From NCBI GenBank assembly GCA_031285105.1, contig JAITWV010000298.1:1-16820 (forward strand): a DNA stretch of 16,820 nt, written 5' to 3'. Both the position numbers and the translations under genes were made by a program. Shown here in pieces: positions 14,275 through 16,820 of this stretch. Each line of letters begins with the position of its first letter. The stretch's first letter is position 1. The stretch is from Streptococcaceae bacterium. Its GTDB lineage: Bacteria; Bacillota; Bacilli; Lactobacillales; Streptococcaceae. Below the pieces are notes generated by a model. That model was given only the letters and a program-made list of their open reading frames with translations. It did no database searches and was not told the DNA's origin.

Positions 14275-14544
14275 ATGGAAATCACAAAAGAAAAAAATAA
14301 TGTACAACGTTGGGGGAACAGCACAGGGTTAAGACTATCGAAACAAGTCGCTAACCTTCTTGAGTTTGAACAGGGCGACCCAATAATAATTATTGTGGAA
14401 ATTGATGCCGAAACTGGCAAAAGAAAACTAATTGTTGAAAAAGATAAAGAAAGAACAAAAATCAATAATCCTTTCAAAAACGTTGAATATGGCAGTCTTT
14501 ATCACACAATGGAGGACTTATATGACGGAAGGGAGATTGAATGA
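14275..14544 (+). CDS. mazE: MazE-like AbrB-fold antitoxin
   Basis: The 89-residue product binds DNA as a swapped-hairpin dimer and inhibits the MazF toxin. The N-terminal pattern is VQRWGNSTGLRLSKQVANLL, then EFEQGDPIIIIVE, the classic MazE beta-hairpin domain. The C-terminal half (NPFKNVEYGSLYHTMEDLYD) is the flexible toxin-binding tail. The ATG at 14275 has GGAG 8 nt upstream; an upstream in-frame GTG at 14266 overlaps that site. It overlaps mazF by four bases (ATGA). Confidence 0.9.
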   Translation: MEITKEKNNVQRWGNSTGLRLSKQVANLLEFEQGDPIIIIVEIDAETGKRKLIVEKDKERTKINNPFKNVEYGSLYHTMEDLYDGREIE

Positions 14545-14882
14545 GTTACAAACCAAGTCAAAAGGATGTCATTTGGATTGATTTTGATCCTGCAAGAGGT
14601 TTTGAAATCAATAAGCGTAGACCAGCAGTTGTGCTAAGCTCAAACGATTATAACAATGCGACCAAGTATGCAATTGTTGCCCCTATTACGCAAACCGACC
14701 TGACAGCAGGCAATCTGTATGAACTAAAAGACCATAAAACAAAGGGGAAAGTTAATACAGCTCAAATTTATTCGCTAGATGTAACTAAAAGAGCGAATAG
14801 AAAACCTGAATTTATTGAAAAAATGAAAGAAGCAGATTTTCAAAACGTAGCTCAATTAGTGAAATTTAACTTTGATTTTTAA
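14541..14882 (+). CDS. mazF: MazF/PemK-family endoribonuclease toxin
   Basis: MazF toxins cleave single-stranded mRNA at short motifs. The 113-residue product has KDVIWIDFDPARG, then KRRPAVVLSSNDYN with R27, and YAIVAPIT with T50; these Arg and Thr positions match the catalytic pair of MazF. The C-terminus (KANRKPEFIEK-like helix, then VAQLVKF) is standard. The start is coupled to mazE through ATGA. Nothing is missing, so it is probably functional. Its cleavage site cannot be predicted by eye. Confidence 0.9.
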   Translation: MSYKPSQKDVIWIDFDPARGFEINKRRPAVVLSSNDYNNATKYAIVAPITQTDLTAGNLYELKDHKTKGKVNTAQIYSLDVTKRANRKPEFIEKMKEADFQNVAQLVKFNFDF

Positions 14883-14892
14883 ATAGTTAATC

Positions 14893-14923
14893 AAGAGAAC
14901 GTGTAAAATGGTTCTCTTTTTCT
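14893..14923 (+). terminator. Intrinsic terminator after mazF
   Basis: AAGAGAAC (14893-14900) pairs with GTTCTCTT (14911-14918), 8 bp with a 10-nt loop, followed by a T run. Confidence 0.85.
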
Positions 14924-15042
14924 GTGCAAAAAATAGGATTATTTTAAATTACAGAACTGTGTCAAATGTAATAAAAACAAGGGCTGTCTCTTGTATTTTA
15001 AAAATTATTAAAATAAAAACGCTAAATTAAAGGACATATCAG

Positions 15043-15071
15043 TTGACTAAAATTTAATCAAATAGTAATAT
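15043..15071 (+). promoter_or_regulatory. Promoter-like site, possibly the original ardC-operon promoter
   Basis: TTGACT (15043-15048) and TAATAT (15066-15071) are 17 bp apart. In the reconstructed pre-insertion sequence it lies about 230 bp before the ardC start, with no other good candidate in between. The hairpin at 15090-15122 would fall in its leader. Confidence 0.5.
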
Positions 15072-15089
15072 TCAAAATTAACAAATATA

Positions 15090-15122
15090 AAAGTAAATTT
15101 TTTAACAAGAAAAAATTACTTT
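15090..15122 (+). promoter_or_regulatory. AT-rich hairpin downstream of the promoter-like site
   Basis: AAAGTAAATTTTTT (15090-15103) pairs with AAAAAATTACTTT (15110-15122), 13 bp with one bulge and a 6-nt loop. A T-rich stretch follows at 15131-15139. It could be an attenuator or a protein site; the evidence is only structural. Confidence 0.45.
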
Positions 15123-15227
15123 GTTTAAAATATTTTTTTGTCAAGAAAATAAAAATACGAATTCTTGCTTTAATGATTGTATTATGAACAGGTGGAAAGT
15201 CGTACTAAAAAGAAAGGCGGAAGGGCA

Positions 15228-15268
15228 ATGCCAAAAAATGCGTTTTATATATATAAAACAGGTGTTGT
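15228..15268 (+). pseudogene. 5' part of a short ORF interrupted by the IS
   Basis: ATG at 15228 follows AAAGGCGG by 7 nt and encodes MPKNAFYIYKTGV before the IS begins. With the IS and one TTGT removed and the window ends joined, the frame continues through DTKTAKTRKVNG to TGA at 43-45. The product would be only 26 residues and basic, so it may be a leader peptide coupled to ardC rather than a functional protein. A longer version from a TTG at 15177 is possible but lacks a ribosome binding site. Confidence 0.4.
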
Positions 15269-15269
15269 A

Positions 15270-15296
15270 CAGACTGTTGAAAAAAGAATTTGTCAA
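15270..15296 (+). repeat. Left terminal inverted repeat of the IS
   Basis: Starts CAGACTGTTGAAAAA and ends TGTCAA; matches the complement of 16794-16820 at 23 of 27 positions, with four mismatches in the middle. Confidence 0.85.
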
Positions 15297-15368
15297 TTCA
15301 AAACTAGGTTTACCTTTGAAAATATCTCATCTTTCACGCACAATAGTGCCATGAAGGGTGGGATTTTT

Positions 15369-16760
15369 ATGTACACGCATTTAGAAAAGCATATTATTCA
15401 AAAAAATCGAGAAATCTATTTAACTCATTATGATGCCTCACACGATTTAGTCAAAATTGAACGTTATTTTGATTGGGAAATTGTTGAAAATTTGATGAAA
15501 CCTTATTATCACTCCACCATCGGACGTCCTGCTTATCCGCCAATTACACTTGTAAAAATATTAATTATCCAACATTTAGAAGGGTTTCGTTCTGTCCGCT
15601 TTACTTGTAAACAGATCAGTCAACACTTCACCTATCGTTGGTTTTTAGGTGTATCAATTTATGATAAAATTCCAGACCATTCAACGATTTCTAAGTTTCT
15701 TTCTTGTCGATTAGGTGGAGTGGACGTTTGGCAAGAACTTTTTGATCAAATTATTTCGCTTATTCATCTTCAAGGATATCTCGCGCATGAAACGTGGGTC
15801 GCAGATGAAACGGAATTTAAAGCTAATGCCAATAAAAATAAGAGAAATCGTTATATGAAAGAAGTTTTAATCGAAGAAGATTTAGAAATGTTAGAAAAGG
15901 TAAATCAAGAACGAATCAAACATGGAAAGAAATTATTGCCAGAAAGCGGACCAAAGATTGTGATGAAAAAGGTAATTGAAAGCCCCGTAGATGAGGATGC
16001 AAGACTTTGTGTGAAACATGAAAAGCGTGGTCGTTTTGCTTATTATGAACATCGAATTGTCGATTCTTTACACAATTTTATTCTTTGTTCAACTGTGACA
16101 CCAGCCAACGTTCCCGGTCATCGAATATTACCCATCCAATTAGATAAGCTGAAGGAACTTTTTGGCGTTTGTTGTAAAGAAATTGCTTTAGACGCAGGAT
16201 ACTACAATATACGAATGGCCAGAGAATTGGAGAAACGAACTATTTTTGCCTATATTGCCTATAGATATCGACGTGGTAAACAGGACAAAAATTGTCGAAA
16301 TTATCATTTTAAAAAAGTGACAGATGATCTATATGCCGCTCCTTGTGGGTTAGCTTTCCGTTATTCGACCACAACTAGACAAGGATACAGCGAATTTAAA
16401 CCAGAAAAAGGAAGTTGTAATGGGTGTCTTTCTCAACCCAAAACGAAGGATGGATTAAGAGTCTTGAGGATATCTGTTAATGAAGCAGAACATGAAGAAT
16501 TAAGAAAGAAACGCTTATCCCCACGAGGAAAAATACTAAAACTTGTTCGTCCTTCAACGATTGAACGGAGTTTTGCCCAAAGTAAAGAACTCCACGGTCT
16601 GCGATTTGCACGCTATCGTGGAGTCTCAAAAGTATCCTTTCAAGTTTTGATGACTGACATGGTCCAAAACTTGAAAAAATATGCCAACATTCGTTCTTTA
16701 GAATGTGTTGGTTTATATTTAACATACCAAATACAGCCTGAAAAATACAGTCATAACTAA
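15369..16760 (+). CDS. IS1182-family DDE transposase
   Basis: This enzyme cuts and joins the IS ends. The N-terminal InsH/DUF772-type region is clear: GRPAYPPITLVKILIIQHL, then RSVRFTCKQISQHFTYRWFL and IPDHSTISKF. The RNase H-like core has D146 in VADETEFKANANK, D275 in IALDAGYYN and E399 in STIERSFAQSKELHGLRFARY. A CxxC pair (CNGCLSQ) sits in the insertion before the last acidic residue. At 463 residues it is the normal length for the family. The ATG at 15369 follows AAGGGTGG by 8 nt; the frame is open back to 15177, but that would cross the IS end. No frameshift is seen. Confidence 0.9.
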   Translation: MYTHLEKHIIQKNREIYLTHYDASHDLVKIERYFDWEIVENLMKPYYHSTIGRPAYPPITLVKILIIQHLEGFRSVRFTCKQISQHFTYRWFLGVSIYDKIPDHSTISKFLSCRLGGVDVWQELFDQIISLIHLQGYLAHETWVADETEFKANANKNKRNRYMKEVLIEEDLEMLEKVNQERIKHGKKLLPESGPKIVMKKVIESPVDEDARLCVKHEKRGRFAYYEHRIVDSLHNFILCSTVTPANVPGHRILPIQLDKLKELFGVCCKEIALDAGYYNIRMARELEKRTIFAYIAYRYRRGKQDKNCRNYHFKKVTDDLYAAPCGLAFRYSTTTRQGYSEFKPEKGSCNGCLSQPKTKDGLRVLRISVNEAEHEELRKKRLSPRGKILKLVRPSTIERSFAQSKELHGLRFARYRGVSKVSFQVLMTDMVQNLKKYANIRSLECVGLYLTYQIQPEKYSHN

Positions 16761-16793
16761 AGAGGTTGATGATAGATTAGAATAGGATTTTAT

Positions 16794-16820
16794 TTGACAG
16801 TTTTGTTTTTCAACAGTCTG
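16794..16820 (-). repeat. Right terminal inverted repeat of the IS
   Basis: Complement begins CAGACTGTTGAAAAA, identical to the left end for 15 bases. It ends exactly on the last base of the window. Confidence 0.85.

Larger units (their letters stand above)
14924..15227. other. Gene-free AT-rich region upstream of the IS
   Basis: No complete gene was found. It holds GGGCTGTCTCTTG near 14980, the inverted repeat TTTTAA/TTAAAA near 14996-15013, a promoter-like pair at 15043-15071 and a stable AT hairpin at 15090-15122. If the plasmid is circular this was the upstream region of the ardC operon before the IS arrived, a position where a transfer origin or leading-region promoter could also lie. 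No nic-site consensus was recognised. Confidence 0.4.
15269..16820 (+). mobile_element. IS1182-like insertion sequence, about 1.55 kb
   Basis: The element has one transposase gene between inverted ends. The left end (15270-15296) and the complement of the right end (16794-16820) share CAGACTGTTGAAAAA and then TGTCAA, 23 of 27 positions. The left outer A at 15269 would pair with base 1 if the molecule is circular. The right end coincides with the last base of the window. The transposase is full length with all DDE residues, so the copy should be active. Confidence 0.85.

Noticed and set aside
15121..15354. 77-codon ORF across the IS left end
   Set aside because: It spans the IS boundary, has a TTG start without a ribosome binding site, and competes with the better frame starting at 15228.

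Overview
The window looks like a small theta-replicating plasmid (or nearly all of one) from a low-GC Gram-positive host, most likely Lactobacillales (Enterococcus, Vagococcus, Carnobacterium or a relative). The reasons are AT-rich DNA with AT-rich codons, AGGAGG-type ribosome binding sites, a Rep_3 initiator with GGGGAA iterons, a ParM/ParR-like partition operon, MazEF- and YafQ-type addiction modules and an IS1182-like element. There is no relaxase, coupling protein or type IV secretion gene, and no resistance or metabolic cargo. The species is inferred from style only.

Layout. (1) 42-6574, rightward: an ArdC-type antirestriction protein, two very acidic paralogues of unknown function (1012-1518 and 1614-2153), an adenine-type DNA methyltransferase with a DUF4942-like tail, an unknown 221-residue protein with an internal repeat, a zinc-ribbon/TOPRIM primase-like protein, and a DUF4160/DUF2442-like gene pair closed by a terminator. 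This resembles a plasmid establishment or antirestriction operon with a primase. (2) 8285-6612, leftward: parM-like then parR-like genes with a clear promoter. (3) 8348-9299: 0.95 kb without genes, holding the probable centromere side and then an array of TCTAACTTTAAAC repeats that runs into the ribosome binding site of the next gene. (4) 9300-10487: a winged-helix, nuclease-fold-like protein (weak replication-relaxation resemblance) and a very acidic partner. (5) 11019-10507, leftward: an HTH plus coiled-coil protein, convergent with the previous pair and sharing its terminator. (6) 11020-13482: the origin (AT-rich direct repeats, 22-bp iterons, inverted iterons) and the long Rep_3 initiator. 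(7) 13568-14882: two tandem toxin-antitoxin modules. (8) 14883-15268: AT-rich DNA with a promoter-like site and the start of a short ORF, cut by (9) an IS1182-like element that runs to the last base.

The two window ends appear to belong together. If base 16820 is joined to base 1, the IS gains one more inverted-repeat base and is flanked by a 4-bp TTGT duplication. Removing the IS and one TTGT restores a 26-codon ORF whose TGA overlaps the TTG start of ardC. This suggests a circular molecule of about 16.8 kb in which the IS has landed between the ardC operon and its likely promoter. All family calls come from motif recognition by eye; no database search was run.
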